Positions 25,036 through 33,419 of a DNA stretch of 64,000 nt are shown piece by piece. Origin of the DNA: Flavobacteriales bacterium (lineage in GTDB: Bacteria; Bacteroidota; Bacteroidia; Flavobacteriales; Flavobacteriaceae); contig JABMNH010000062.1 in assembly GCA_013205245.1 (NCBI GenBank), forward strand, positions 53,064-117,063, in the 5' to 3' direction. The notes under the pieces were generated by a model. It made no database searches. It was not told the DNA's origin and saw nothing but the letters and a program-made list of their open reading frames with translations. How positions within the stretch are numbered: position 1 is the stretch's first letter; each line of letters opens with the position of its first letter. A program made the position numbers and the translations under genes.

Positions 25036-25172
25036 TGTTTAAATAAGTTAGTTAATATTATGATATAAAATTAACATTATTTTAACAATATGCAAATTTA
25101 TGATCATCAAAAATGCGTTTTTGTTAATAACTTATATTGATGGATATAATTTTTAATTGTCTTAAAAAGATG

Positions 25173-25180
25173 TATTTTTG
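25173..25180 (+). promoter_or_regulatory. candidate -7 box of the 88-aa gene
   Basis: TATTTTTG, full TAnnTTTG match, 20 bp upstream of the ATG at 25201. Confidence 0.4.
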
Positions 25181-25200
25181 CCAAAAATAAAATTAATATT

Positions 25201-25467
25201 ATGCCAAGTATAAAAAATTTAAAAAAGGATGTTAATTACGTATTGTCTGATATCATTGAAGAGTGCTACGTATGTCAATTAATAAATGGCGATGCCAAAG
25301 CTGATAAAGTTGAAAAAATAATTGACGAAGCCATTGCTACATTTGATGCTTTAATTGTGAAAATTAATACCAAAAACGTTGAAAACAAGAAAAAACATTT
25401 TAAAGCTATTAATGCTGAATTAGAGAAAAAAGCAAGTGCGCTTTTAGCAAAAATTGCTAAATTGTAA
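25201..25467 (+). CDS. small helical conserved protein, function unknown
   Basis: 88 aa, predicted almost entirely alpha-helical, lysine-rich, no signal peptide. It contains a C-Y-V-C pair near residues 22-25 (E-E-C-Y-V-C-Q-L), which could bind metal or form a disulfide. The C-terminal half is a probable amphipathic coiled coil. I recognise it only as a flavobacterial hypothetical protein. Its promoter-like box and ATG support it as real. Confidence 0.7.
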   Translation: MPSIKNLKKDVNYVLSDIIEECYVCQLINGDAKADKVEKIIDEAIATFDALIVKINTKNVENKKKHFKAINAELEKKASALLAKIAKL

Positions 25468-25514
25468 ATAATTGTGTTTATAAATTTTAATCACTAATTT
25501 TTTTCAACTTATTT

Positions 25515-25536
25515 GTAATAAAAAGTATTTTATTAC
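25515..25536. promoter_or_regulatory. AT-rich inverted repeat between two small genes
   Basis: GTAATAAAA (25515-25523) and TTTTATTAC (25528-25536) are perfect inverted repeats with a 4-nt loop. No T-run follows, so it looks more like an operator for the next small gene than a terminator. Confidence 0.4.
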
Positions 25537-25570
25537 GTTCTAATATAAGTAAACTTAATTTTTTTTAAAT

Positions 25571-25762
25571 ATGGCAAGAGCAATGTTTGAGTACACCAAA
25601 ACGGTGTTACAAAAAGTGAGTTTTGATACATCACTTTTTTGTAAAGAACTTGAAAAAGCTGTTAACAGATTATTACCTTATGAAATTGAAGAATTAAGGA
25701 TTTGGTTGACCGCTTTTGTAGCTAACAAACCAGAATTAACCATGAGTTTGAGATTTATTTAA
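25571..25762 (+). CDS. 63-aa conserved small protein, function unknown
   Basis: 63 aa soluble protein with two predicted helices. It contains the stretch S-L-F-C-K-E-L-E-K-A and L-P-Y-E-I-E-E-L-R-I-W-L, and ends in L-R-F-I. It appears to be one of the small uncharacterised proteins typical of Flavobacteriia. A strong terminator follows the stop codon within 6 bp and it has its own upstream inverted repeat, so it is a self-contained transcription unit. Confidence 0.7.
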   Translation: MARAMFEYTKTVLQKVSFDTSLFCKELEKAVNRLLPYEIEELRIWLTAFVANKPELTMSLRFI

Positions 25763-25767
25763 AAATT

Positions 25768-25792
25768 AAAAGGAGCTTTAAGCTCCTTTTTT
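25768..25792. terminator. bidirectional terminator overlapping the end of oxyR
   Basis: AAAAGGAGC (25768-25776) pairs with GCTCCTTTT (25782-25790), followed by T residues. It lies between the convergent 63-aa gene and oxyR. The last codons of oxyR (from 25778) are inside the hairpin, so the same bases encode the OxyR C-terminus N-K-K-G-A. Confidence 0.8.
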
Positions 25793-26725
25793 ATTGGGCA
25801 ATGGACTGATAATTTTGACATCGTAAAAAGCGATAGCACCTCTAACAACACTGTCTATGGTGCTTTTTAGTGCTTCTATCATTTGCACTTTAAGATGGGC
25901 TTTATGAAAAACCAAACTGACTTCGCGCGCAGGGGCAGGATTTGTAAAATTTCTTAGATACTTTTTATCATCAGTTAAATCTAATGTGTGTAAATAGGGT
26001 AGTAGTGTCATGCCTAAGCCTTCTTTTGCCAATTTTATGAGTGTGTCAAAACTGCCACTTTCTAGTTTGAATTTTTGATCTTGTTTTGCTTTACTCGATT
26101 TACAAATATTTAAAATATTTTCTTTAAAACAATGGCCGTCTTCTAATAAGAGCATCGTATCTACATCTAAATCCTCAGGTTCTAAAGTTGTTTTACTTGA
26201 AAGCGGATGATTATCGGGTACAAACCCAACAAACGGTTCGTAATATAAAGGCAATTCTTTAAGCATTTTATTTTCTAAAGGTGTGGCAGCAATGGCAGCA
26301 TCTAAATGTCCATCTACCAATTTCTTTATAATCTCTTCGGTAGTTAATTCTTCTATACTCAATTTAACTTTAGGAAATTTTTTAGTGAACACACTTAAAA
26401 ACATTGGTAATAAGGTTGGCATGATTGTAGGAATAATCCCCAGTTTAAATGCGCCGCCAACATAACCTTTTTGTTGATCTACAATGTCTTGCAAGCGATT
26501 GCTTTCGTCAACAATAATTTTTGCTTGTTCTATAATTCTTTCTCCGATGACTGTTAATTGGATGGGCTTCTTTTTTCTATTAAATAATTGTACACCGAGT
26601 TCTTCTTCTAATTTTTGAACTTGCATACTCAAAGTAGGCTGTGTTACGAAGCAATGTTGTGAAGCTACAGTGAAATTTTTGTATTCGGCTATAGCCAAAA
26701 CATACTTTAATTGTGTAATCGTCAT
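25778..26725 (-). CDS. oxyR: hydrogen-peroxide-sensing LysR regulator OxyR
   Basis: 315 aa. N-terminal LysR winged helix (about 1-60) with F-V-T-Q-P-T-L-S-M-Q-V-Q-K-L-E-E. The effector domain carries G-H-C-F-K-E-N-I-L-N-I-C, placing the redox cysteines at exactly C199 and C208, as in E. coli OxyR. On oxidation these form the disulfide that activates peroxide-defence genes. The divergently transcribed neighbour is dps, a classic OxyR target, which strengthens the assignment. Confidence 0.93.
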   Translation of the reverse strand: MTITQLKYVLAIAEYKNFTVASQHCFVTQPTLSMQVQKLEEELGVQLFNRKKKPIQLTVIGERIIEQAKIIVDESNRLQDIVDQQKGYVGGAFKLGIIPTIMPTLLPMFLSVFTKKFPKVKLSIEELTTEEIIKKLVDGHLDAAIAATPLENKMLKELPLYYEPFVGFVPDNHPLSSKTTLEPEDLDVDTMLLLEDGHCFKENILNICKSSKAKQDQKFKLESGSFDTLIKLAKEGLGMTLLPYLHTLDLTDDKKYLRNFTNPAPAREVSLVFHKAHLKVQMIEALKSTIDSVVRGAIAFYDVKIISPLPNKKGA

Positions 26726-26831
26726 TTGTTATAAATATTTGTGATAAAGATATTAAAACTATCGATTGTATTTATATAAAAGGAGGTCTTTTTTAAAAGA
26801 TATTTGTAAAGAATTTAAAATATATATAATT

Positions 26832-27302
26832 ATGACAACAAATACTATAGGTTTAAACCTAAAAGAAACATCTGTTTTAACAAATCAGTTAAACGAATTA
26901 CTCTCTAACTTTCAGATATATTATCAGAATTTAAGAGGCTTGCATTGGAATATTAAAGGAAAGAATTTTTTTGAATTACATCTAAAATTTGAAGAACTTT
27001 ATACCGATTCTCAAGAAAAAATAGATTTGATAGCCGAACGTATTTTAACTTTAGAAGGTGTGCCATTACACACATTTTCAGATTATATGGCACAGTCTAA
27101 AATAAGGGTAGGTAAAAACATTTCTAATGACGAAAAAGCCATTGGGCTAATAATAGAAGTCATTACAACGCTTTTGGTTTTAGAGCGACATATATTAGAA
27201 ACAGCAGCTACGGCTAATGATGAAGGTACAAATAGTATGATGAGTGACTTTATAGCTGAACAAGAAAAAACAGTTTGGATGTTAAAAGCGTGGTTATCTT
27301 AA
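26832..27302 (+). CDS. dps: Dps-family DNA-binding ferritin-like protein
   Basis: 156 aa from the ATG at 26832; an in-frame ATG 66 bp upstream would add a lysine-rich 22-residue extension not expected in the family. The ferroxidase-centre segment R-G-L-H-W-N-I-K-G with D-x(3)-E further on (Y-T-D-S-Q-E-K-I-D-L-I-A-E-R-I) is intact. Dps stores iron using hydrogen peroxide and protects DNA. Divergent from oxyR with a shared 106-bp control region. It ends directly next to the stop of the convergent acyltransferase gene. Confidence 0.92.
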   Translation: MTTNTIGLNLKETSVLTNQLNELLSNFQIYYQNLRGLHWNIKGKNFFELHLKFEELYTDSQEKIDLIAERILTLEGVPLHTFSDYMAQSKIRVGKNISNDEKAIGLIIEVITTLLVLERHILETAATANDEGTNSMMSDFIAEQEKTVWMLKAWLS

Positions 27303-28115
27303 TTAATACATATCCCAGAAGTTGCGTTTTTTATTCAGTGCAGCTTCTTGTTTTTTGTATTCTGCTACAGGAATAACCTTTAAAAAAGAGGAATGTTGCT
27401 CAATGGCAAACTCAATTTTTGTTACAATTTCATCAACAGATTCATTGTCATAATCAATATCTAAAGGTTCTTTAATTACCATAGATTGTAAGACATCTCT
27501 TTTTTTTATCATCAATCCTTTTTTGTCAAAAGCACGTCTAAATCCATCAATAACAATAGGCACAACTATTGGTTTAAATTTCTTAATAATATGTGCTGTT
27601 CCTTTACGGATGGGATTAAAAGGTTTGGTAGTGCCCTGTGGAAATGTAATAACCCAACCATCGGCTAAAGCCATGCCAATATTGGTGATATCAGAAAATT
27701 TTACATTTCTCTTAACATCTTTACCATCGGCACGCCAAGTGCGTTCTATAGGAATAGCGCCTGCATAAGCCATAAGTTTTGGCAGCCAACCTGCACGCAT
27801 GGTTTCGCCAGCGGCTACAAAATATAAATTCATTTTAGGTTTGTGCAAATAACCAATATTCCGAATAGAATCATCTCTACCACTTAATGAAGCGTTGAAC
27901 ACATGAAACATAGCAGCTACATCGGCAAAATATGTTTGATGATTTGAAATTATTAAAACGTTATTACTTGGAATATCTCTAAGAATTTGAGATCCTTCAA
28001 TTTGAAGATTGTTGAATTTTCGATAGCGTTGATGAGAAACGAGTCCGAGTAATCTAATAACGGCTCTTTTCAAAAAAAGAGAATTACCAAAAACATCTTT
28101 TCCAAATATTGACAT
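27303..28115 (-). CDS. PlsC-like 1-acyl-glycerol-3-phosphate acyltransferase with variant motifs
   Basis: 270 aa lysophospholipid acyltransferase fold. Motif I is N-H59-Q-T-Y-F-A-D65, in which His and Asp are separated by five residues rather than the canonical four. Motif III, normally F-P-E-G-T-R, reads F-P-Q-G-T-T. These changes could alter substrate choice or activity. Probably membrane-associated and involved in phospholipid or lipid-mediator acylation. Convergent with dps with no bases between the two stop codons. Confidence 0.8.
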   Translation of the reverse strand: MSIFGKDVFGNSLFLKRAVIRLLGLVSHQRYRKFNNLQIEGSQILRDIPSNNVLIISNHQTYFADVAAMFHVFNASLSGRDDSIRNIGYLHKPKMNLYFVAAGETMRAGWLPKLMAYAGAIPIERTWRADGKDVKRNVKFSDITNIGMALADGWVITFPQGTTKPFNPIRKGTAHIIKKFKPIVVPIVIDGFRRAFDKKGLMIKKRDVLQSMVIKEPLDIDYDNESVDEIVTKIEFAIEQHSSFLKVIPVAEYKKQEAALNKKRNFWDMY

Positions 28116-28137
28116 AAATAGGACTTATTGAGGTGTG

Positions 28138-28145
28138 CAAATGTA
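28138..28145 (-). promoter_or_regulatory. candidate -7 box of the PlsC-like gene
   Basis: Minus strand TACATTTG, full TAnnTTTG match, 22 bp upstream of the ATG at 28115. No clear -33 box. Confidence 0.35.
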
Positions 28146-28158
28146 GTAAAATTAACGC

Positions 28159-28785
28159 TTACAGGCTATTTAACAAATCTTTTATTTCACTCAGCATCAT
28201 CGCCGTAGCGCCCCAGACTGTGTAATTATTTAACATAAAGCACGGTACATCAATGTTTTTCATGTATGATGTGGTCATATTTTTATTTATCAAATTAGCA
28301 TCATTTAGCAATTGCATTACATCTACTTTAATAATTTTATTAACTTCAATATTGGGTGTGAAATCTTGTTCAGAATTTATATATCCTAAAAAAGGAGTTA
28401 CCATAAAATTGCTTGGAGGAATGTAGGTTGTGGTAAGTTCTCTAATTAATGTAATATTTTTAATGCCTATTTCTTCTTGGGTTTCGCGTAAAGCTGTGGC
28501 ACTTAAATTGGTGTCTAATTTTTCTATTTTGCCGCCAGGAAAACTAATTTGAGCCGAATGAACCCCTTTATATTGGGCACGTTCTGTTAAAATAAAATGT
28601 GTTTTATTATCCTTATCGGGATAAAATAAAACCATAACTGCAGCCGATTTTGGCTTGCGTTCAGCAATTTTATCTACATCAAAATTTAATCTGACAGCAG
28701 GTGCCATTTTAAGAAGCGAATCTAATCCGCCCAATTGGGCTTCTTTAATAAATGGAATATTATGAGTGAAATTAGAAAAATCCAA
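28159..28785 (-). CDS. Nudix hydrolase, CoA pyrophosphatase type
   Basis: 208 aa. The Nudix box is F-P-G-G-K-I-E-K-L-D followed by L-R-E-T-Q-E-E-I-G. The missing Glu before the loop is usual for the CoA-pyrophosphatase (NudL/YeaB) subgroup, which cleaves CoA and dephospho-CoA. Divergent from the M19 dipeptidase gene, leaving about 60 bp for two promoters. Confidence 0.88.
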   Translation of the reverse strand: MDFSNFTHNIPFIKEAQLGGLDSLLKMAPAVRLNFDVDKIAERKPKSAAVMVLFYPDKDNKTHFILTERAQYKGVHSAQISFPGGKIEKLDTNLSATALRETQEEIGIKNITLIRELTTTYIPPSNFMVTPFLGYINSEQDFTPNIEVNKIIKVDVMQLLNDANLINKNMTTSYMKNIDVPCFMLNNYTVWGATAMMLSEIKDLLNSL

Positions 28786-28845
28786 TATATTTGTTTCTTT
28801 AGGATTTCAAAATTAACATATTCAATCGATAATAAAATTATAGAT

Positions 28846-30018
28846 ATGAAAAAAATCAAAAAAATTGCTTTAAGATTGACCCTAGTGTTTTTTGTTTTAT
28901 ATGCACTTATCACTCATTTCTTACCAAGTATTTTAGATAAAAAATTTAATCCTGTCATACAGAAACCACCATATATTGTATCTCAAGAAGCACAACAATT
29001 GACAGATACCCTCGATTTTATAGCCGATTTACACTGCGATGCACTTCTTTGGAAACGCGATTTACTTAAAAACAACAAATTTGGTGAGGTAGATATTCCC
29101 AGAATGATACAATCTAATGTCACACTTCAGGCTTTTACCATTGTTAGCAAAGTGCCAAAAAATATTAACTTCGATAAAAATACAGCAGATACAGATGCCC
29201 TCACTTTGCCATTTATTTTAGAAGGACGTCCCATTAAATCGTGGTTTAATCTCACGCAACGCGCCTTGGTTCAATGCAAAGCTTTGAAAGAATTTTCAGA
29301 AAAATCTGATGGTAGTTTTTATGTTATCACGTCTAAATCTGATTTACAAAATTTCATAAACAAACGCAAAACAAATAAATATATAGCTGCTGGTTATTTG
29401 GGCATTGAAGGCATGCACGCTTTAAGCGGAGATCTTAGAAATGTTGATGTTTTATATGATGCTGGTGTGCGTATGATGGCGCCTGTTCACTTTTTCGATA
29501 ATAAATTAGGTGGTTCTGCTCATGGTGTTTCGCATGGTGGTTTAACCGATTTTGGCAAACAAATCATCAAAAAAATGCAATCTAAAAATATGATTGTAGA
29601 TGTGGCACATAGCTCTGAAAAAATGCTAGATGATATTTTAGCTATCACCACAAAACCTATTTTAAGTTCTCATACTGGTGTTAAAGGCATGTATAATAAT
29701 GTCCGTAATTTATCAGACAAACACCTCATAGGTATTGCCAATACTGGTGGCATCGTGGGTATTGCATTTTTTGATAAAGCTATAGGTAAGGCAGATGCAC
29801 AACATATTGCACAAGCCATTCAATATACCGTAAATTTGATAGGTGCAGAACACGTGGCGCTTGGTTCAGATTTCGACGGATCTATAACAGCACCTTTTGA
29901 TGTAACTGGCATGTCGTTAATAGTAGACGAATTGTTGAAATTAAATTTCACACCAGCTCAAATAAGCTTGGTTATGGGTGGCAATGTCAAACGTTTTTTA
30001 TTTGAAAACCTGCCCTAA
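28846..30018 (+). CDS. membrane-anchored renal-dipeptidase-type (M19) peptidase
   Basis: 390 aa from the ATG at 28846; frame remains open further upstream but that would overlap the divergent Nudix gene. The N-terminal anchor is about 9-28. The M19 core contains D-L-H-C-D (zinc ligands), E in G-I-E-G-M-H, S-S-H-T-G near the second metal site and G-S-D-F-D-G. M19 enzymes hydrolyse dipeptides, including D-amino-acid dipeptides from peptidoglycan turnover. It faces the periplasm, so cell-wall or nutrient dipeptides are likely substrates. Confidence 0.9.
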   Translation: MKKIKKIALRLTLVFFVLYALITHFLPSILDKKFNPVIQKPPYIVSQEAQQLTDTLDFIADLHCDALLWKRDLLKNNKFGEVDIPRMIQSNVTLQAFTIVSKVPKNINFDKNTADTDALTLPFILEGRPIKSWFNLTQRALVQCKALKEFSEKSDGSFYVITSKSDLQNFINKRKTNKYIAAGYLGIEGMHALSGDLRNVDVLYDAGVRMMAPVHFFDNKLGGSAHGVSHGGLTDFGKQIIKKMQSKNMIVDVAHSSEKMLDDILAITTKPILSSHTGVKGMYNNVRNLSDKHLIGIANTGGIVGIAFFDKAIGKADAQHIAQAIQYTVNLIGAEHVALGSDFDGSITAPFDVTGMSLIVDELLKLNFTPAQISLVMGGNVKRFLFENLP

Positions 30019-30020
30019 AT

Positions 30021-30782
30021 TTATTCTGTTTTATAGGTATAATAACTATTGGCTTGTGCCAAAGAAGTCAATTCTAAATCGTTTATACAAAGATGTTTTG
30101 GCAGTGTTGTTGCAAAATGAACAACATTGGCAATATCGTCTGCAACCATTGGTTGGTAACCATTGTAAAGTTTTTTAGCAGCTTCCTCATCGCCGTGAAG
30201 GCGGACAATAGAAAATTCAGTTTCGGCAGCACCTGGAGAAATTTGGGTAACTTTTACACCTTTTTCAAGCAGGTCAATTCGCAAAGCTTTTGATATGGCG
30301 TTAACGGCATGTTTGGTTGCGCAATAAATATTTCCTTTTAAATAAACTTCTTTTCCAGCGGTTGACCCAATATTTATAATATGAGGTGCTTTTGATTTTA
30401 AAAGTAAAGGTAAAACGGCATGAGTCACATATAATAAGCCTTTAACATTGGTATCTATCATTACATTCCAATCTTGCGTATTGCCATCTTGGAGCGTACT
30501 AAGACCACTTGCCAATCCAGCATTATTTATTAATACATCAATATTTTGCCATTCTTTTGGGAGGCTTTTAATAGCATCATTAACTTCAGATTCATTGCGT
30601 ACATCAAAACATAAAGTTAAAACTTTGATGTTATATTTTTTAGATAATTCTTGTTTTAAATTTTCTAAGCGTTCTGCGCGACGTCCCGTAATAATTAAAT
30701 TATTCCCTTCTTTTGCAAAGCGCTGAGCTATGGCTTTACCAAACCCAGATGTGGCACCTGTAATAAATAGTGTTTTAGACAT
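30021..30782 (-). CDS. short-chain dehydrogenase/reductase (YdfG-like)
   Basis: 253 aa SDR. Cofactor motif T-G-A-T-S-G-F-G near 7-14, N-N-A-G structural motif and active site Y-x-x-x-K in Y-C-A-T-K. It is most similar to YdfG-type NADP-dependent 3-hydroxy acid or malonic-semialdehyde reductases, judging by the F at the glycine motif (G-F-G) and overall length. The real substrate is uncertain. Possibly relevant if the pyrimidine cluster releases 3-oxo acids, but it is 20 kb away. Confidence 0.85.
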   Translation of the reverse strand: MSKTLFITGATSGFGKAIAQRFAKEGNNLIITGRRAERLENLKQELSKKYNIKVLTLCFDVRNESEVNDAIKSLPKEWQNIDVLINNAGLASGLSTLQDGNTQDWNVMIDTNVKGLLYVTHAVLPLLLKSKAPHIINIGSTAGKEVYLKGNIYCATKHAVNAISKALRIDLLEKGVKVTQISPGAAETEFSIVRLHGDEEAAKKLYNGYQPMVADDIANVVHFATTLPKHLCINDLELTSLAQANSYYTYKTE

Positions 30783-30804
30783 TGTAAAAATTTAATATAC
30801 GCGG

Positions 30805-30835
30805 CAAATTTACAATGCTTTTAGCGCATTTTCAA
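30805..30835 (-). promoter_or_regulatory. promoter of the SDR gene
   Basis: Minus strand: -7 box TAAATTTG (30812-30805) with TTG (30835-30833) 20 bp further upstream, the expected Bacteroidota spacing. The -7 box is 22 bp before the ATG at 30782. Confidence 0.5.
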
Positions 30836-30843
30836 TCAATTTG

Positions 30844-31851
30844 TTAAGAGATTTTACCGAACTTATTGTGTCCTAAAACAAAGTGTTGCAAGACAATGCT
30901 TTTGCAAGAATAATAGTGTGTGGTTTTACCGATGCTTTCTTTCCGTTTTTTAAGCATTAAATTAAGATGGGCATAAAAGCTGAAGTGTGCTTTAATAATA
31001 GCCCATGTATGAATAGGGCGTAACTCTAAAATAAATTTTAATCCAGCAATGGCATCTAAAATTAAGCGTATTAAAATAACCGGAAATAAAAATCTTTTCG
31101 GCACATTTTTAGCAATAGAATAAAGGCTATTTCTAAAATTTAAAAAGGTTTTTGTAGGATTGGTTTCCTTTAAAGTGGCAGCACCCACATGATACACTGT
31201 AGAAGTACCAACATAATTGACATTATAACCTAAATTATGTACACGCCAACACAAATCTATCTCTTCTTGATGGGCAAAATAGTCCTCGTCAAAGCCTCCC
31301 AACGTATGATAAATGCGACTTCTAATACACAAACAAGCGCCTGTAGCCCAAAATATTGGGGCAATATCATCATATTGTTTTACATCTTCTTCAAGCGTCA
31401 TAAAAATGCGTCCACGACAGTAAGGATAACCTAAAAAATCTATAAATCCACCAGCAGCACCAGCATATTCAAAATGCGTTTTCTTTTTATAATTTAAAAG
31501 TTTTGGCTGAATAACAGCTGTGTTAGTTGCTTCTTTAAACTGTTTGATAATGGGTTGCAGCCAGTTTTTTGTAACTTCAACATCAGAATTTAAAAGCACA
31601 TAAATATCGGCTTTTATATGTTGTAAAGCGGCATTATAACCTTTAGCATAACCGCCATTCGAAGTGTTTTTTACAAGCTTAACGCTATCTTTATAATGTG
31701 ATGCAATAAATGAGATAGAATCGTCTGTAGAAGCATTATCTGCCACATAAATAGAGGCTTCTTTGCTATACGCTACAATACTTGGCAAGAATTCTTCTAG
31801 CAGATGTTTACCATTCCAATTCAATATTACCACAGCTACGGTCATCGGCAA
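30844..31851 (-). CDS. glycosyltransferase family 2
   Basis: 335 aa GT-A-fold enzyme. The nucleotide-sugar site is V-V-I-L-N-W-N-G near 6-13 and D-N-A-S-T-D-D-S near 37-44; the D-x-D-like S-D-V is in L-L-N-S-D-V-E-V. Acceptor-site E-E-I-D-L-C-W-R also fits rhamnosyl- or wbbL-type transferases. Two C-terminal hydrophobic stretches probably dock it at the inner membrane. Sugar and acceptor unknown; no other glycan genes are adjacent. Confidence 0.88.
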   Translation of the reverse strand: MPMTVAVVILNWNGKHLLEEFLPSIVAYSKEASIYVADNASTDDSISFIASHYKDSVKLVKNTSNGGYAKGYNAALQHIKADIYVLLNSDVEVTKNWLQPIIKQFKEATNTAVIQPKLLNYKKKTHFEYAGAAGGFIDFLGYPYCRGRIFMTLEEDVKQYDDIAPIFWATGACLCIRSRIYHTLGGFDEDYFAHQEEIDLCWRVHNLGYNVNYVGTSTVYHVGAATLKETNPTKTFLNFRNSLYSIAKNVPKRFLFPVILIRLILDAIAGLKFILELRPIHTWAIIKAHFSFYAHLNLMLKKRKESIGKTTHYYSCKSIVLQHFVLGHNKFGKIS

Positions 31852-31918
31852 AAAATTATCTTTTTTAAAAGTATTGCAAACTTAACATTAATTCGTGCAA
31901 TTAATTATTAAAATGTTC

Positions 31919-32359
31919 TTAATATTTTGGGATGTCTTGCAAGAATGCAAAACACTCATTTTGAGTATCTAATTGTGCAAAATAATGATCTAATCCGTTG
32001 CTCACAATCAGGAAATCGGCATTTAATTTAAGATTATACCTTGCTATTTGATCAAAGGCATTTTGGCTTATCTTAACGGATGGCGCTTTGCATTCTACAA
32101 TAATATGAGGCAATCCGCTCTTAGCGTAAACCACAATATCTGTGCGTTTGATTAGCTTATTAACAACAACCTGTTTTTCAATACTTATCAATGATTTTGG
32201 ATAACCTTTTTGGATAATTAAAAAGTGAAGTATGTGTTGACGCACCCATTCTTCGGGTGTTAAAACAACATATTTTTTACGGATGACATCAAAAATAAAC
32301 GTTTTATTTTCGTTACTTTTGAGCTTGTATTTATAGGGTGGAAGATTTAATGCTATCAC
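31919..32359 (-). CDS. stand-alone HsdR_N-type nuclease-fold protein
   Basis: 146 aa from the GTG at 32359. The frame is open upstream, but a promoter (32372-32400) sits there, so the longer reading is unlikely. It matches the N-terminal endonuclease-like domain of type I restriction R subunits: T-P-E-E-W-V-R-Q-H, then the PD-(D/E)xK-like R-T-D-I-V-V and I-V-E-C-K-A-P. All three acidic/lysine catalytic positions (D, E, K) are present. No methylase, specificity or helicase gene is nearby. Divergent from holA, suggesting a DNA-maintenance role (inference). Confidence 0.8.
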   Translation of the reverse strand: MIALNLPPYKYKLKSNENKTFIFDVIRKKYVVLTPEEWVRQHILHFLIIQKGYPKSLISIEKQVVVNKLIKRTDIVVYAKSGLPHIIVECKAPSVKISQNAFDQIARYNLKLNADFLIVSNGLDHYFAQLDTQNECFAFLQDIPKY

Positions 32360-32371
32360 GCAATAAAAATA

Positions 32372-32400
32372 CAAATATAATGTCACTTTTTGCAAGCCAA
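32372..32400 (-). promoter_or_regulatory. promoter that sets the HsdR_N start at GTG 32359
   Basis: Minus strand -7 box TATATTTG (32379-32372) and TTG (32400-32398) with 18 bp between them. The GTG is 12 bp downstream of the -7 box, which fits a short-leader transcript. Confidence 0.5.
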
Positions 32401-32414
32401 TTTTATCCAAATAA

Positions 32415-33419
32415 ATGAACACTATTAAAAATATAGCCGACGACATTGCCAATAAGAGTCTAAAACCCATTTACTTTTTAATGGGCGAGGAAGGTTATTA
32501 TATTGATAAAATTGAGGAATTGATAGGTAACAGTGTTTTAACCGAAGAAGAAAAAGGTTTTAACCAAATGGTTTTGTATGGTGGCGATGTAACAATTGAT
32601 GAGATAATTTCTAACGCCAAACGCTTTCCGATGATGGCAGATTATCAGGTTATTATTGTGCGCGAAGCTCAGCTTTTAAGTAGAACGATAGAAAATTTAG
32701 CCGCTTACGTAGAAAACATGCAGCCTACCACGATTTTGGTTATGTGCTATAAATACAAATCCTTAGATAAACGTAAAAAATTGGCCAAACTCATCGCTAA
32801 AAAAGGCCTTCTTTTTGAAAGTAAAAAATTATATGACAATCAGATTCCCGATTGGATTCGGCGTGTTTTAGCGGGTAAAAATTATAAAATAGAAGATAAA
32901 GCATCGCTCATGTTGTCTGAGTTTTTAGGAACAAATTTGAGTAAAATTAGTAATGAATTAGATAAATTGATGGCTATTTTGCCTGTTGGAACGACTATTT
33001 CGGCAGCAGATATTGAGCAAAATATAGGCATTAGCAAAGACTATAATATTTTTGAATTACGCGATGCTATTGGCGATAAAAACATTTTAAAGGCCAATAA
33101 AATTATCACGCATTTTGCGCAAAATCCCAAAAGCAACCCACTTGTAATGACCGTATCTTTATTGTTTGGTTATTTTGTACAGCTTCTTCAATACCACGGA
33201 TTAGCAAATAAGTCTAAAGATAATGTGGCCAGAGCTCTAAAGATAAATCCGTTTTTTGTAAGTAAATATACTACCGCAGGTAAAAATTACCCCATGCGAA
33301 AAGTGTCTCAAATTATTGGCTATTTACACGAAGCCGATGTTAAAAGTAAAGGTGTGGGTGCCCAAGCCTTGCCCGATGGTGATATTTTAAAAGAGTTGCT
33401 GTTTAAGATTTTGCATTAA
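32415..33419 (+). CDS. holA: DNA polymerase III delta subunit
   Basis: 334 aa clamp-loader subunit. N-terminal L-K-P-I-Y-F-L-M-G-E-E-G-Y-Y, then the AAA-like region ending in I-L-V-M-C-Y-K-Y-K-S and the C-terminal helical domain. Full length for Bacteroidota HolA. It opens the beta sliding clamp together with DnaX and HolB. Its stop overlaps that of yggS by 4 bp in convergent orientation. Confidence 0.93.
   Translation: MNTIKNIADDIANKSLKPIYFLMGEEGYYIDKIEELIGNSVLTEEEKGFNQMVLYGGDVTIDEIISNAKRFPMMADYQVIIVREAQLLSRTIENLAAYVENMQPTTILVMCYKYKSLDKRKKLAKLIAKKGLLFESKKLYDNQIPDWIRRVLAGKNYKIEDKASLMLSEFLGTNLSKISNELDKLMAILPVGTTISAADIEQNIGISKDYNIFELRDAIGDKNILKANKIITHFAQNPKSNPLVMTVSLLFGYFVQLLQYHGLANKSKDNVARALKINPFFVSKYTTAGKNYPMRKVSQIIGYLHEADVKSKGVGAQALPDGDILKELLFKILH

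Noticed and set aside
25768..25792. Hairpin at the end of oxyR as a coding curiosity only
   Set aside because: The hairpin has T-runs in the direction of the upstream small gene and behaves as a normal bidirectional terminator that happens to overlap the last codons.
26766..26831. N-terminal extension of Dps
   Set aside because: The 22 extra residues fall in the divergent oxyR/dps control region, and the ATG at 26832 gives a normal-length Dps.
31919..32359. A type I restriction-modification system
   Set aside because: Only the HsdR_N-like domain is present; there is no helicase, methylase or specificity gene within the window.
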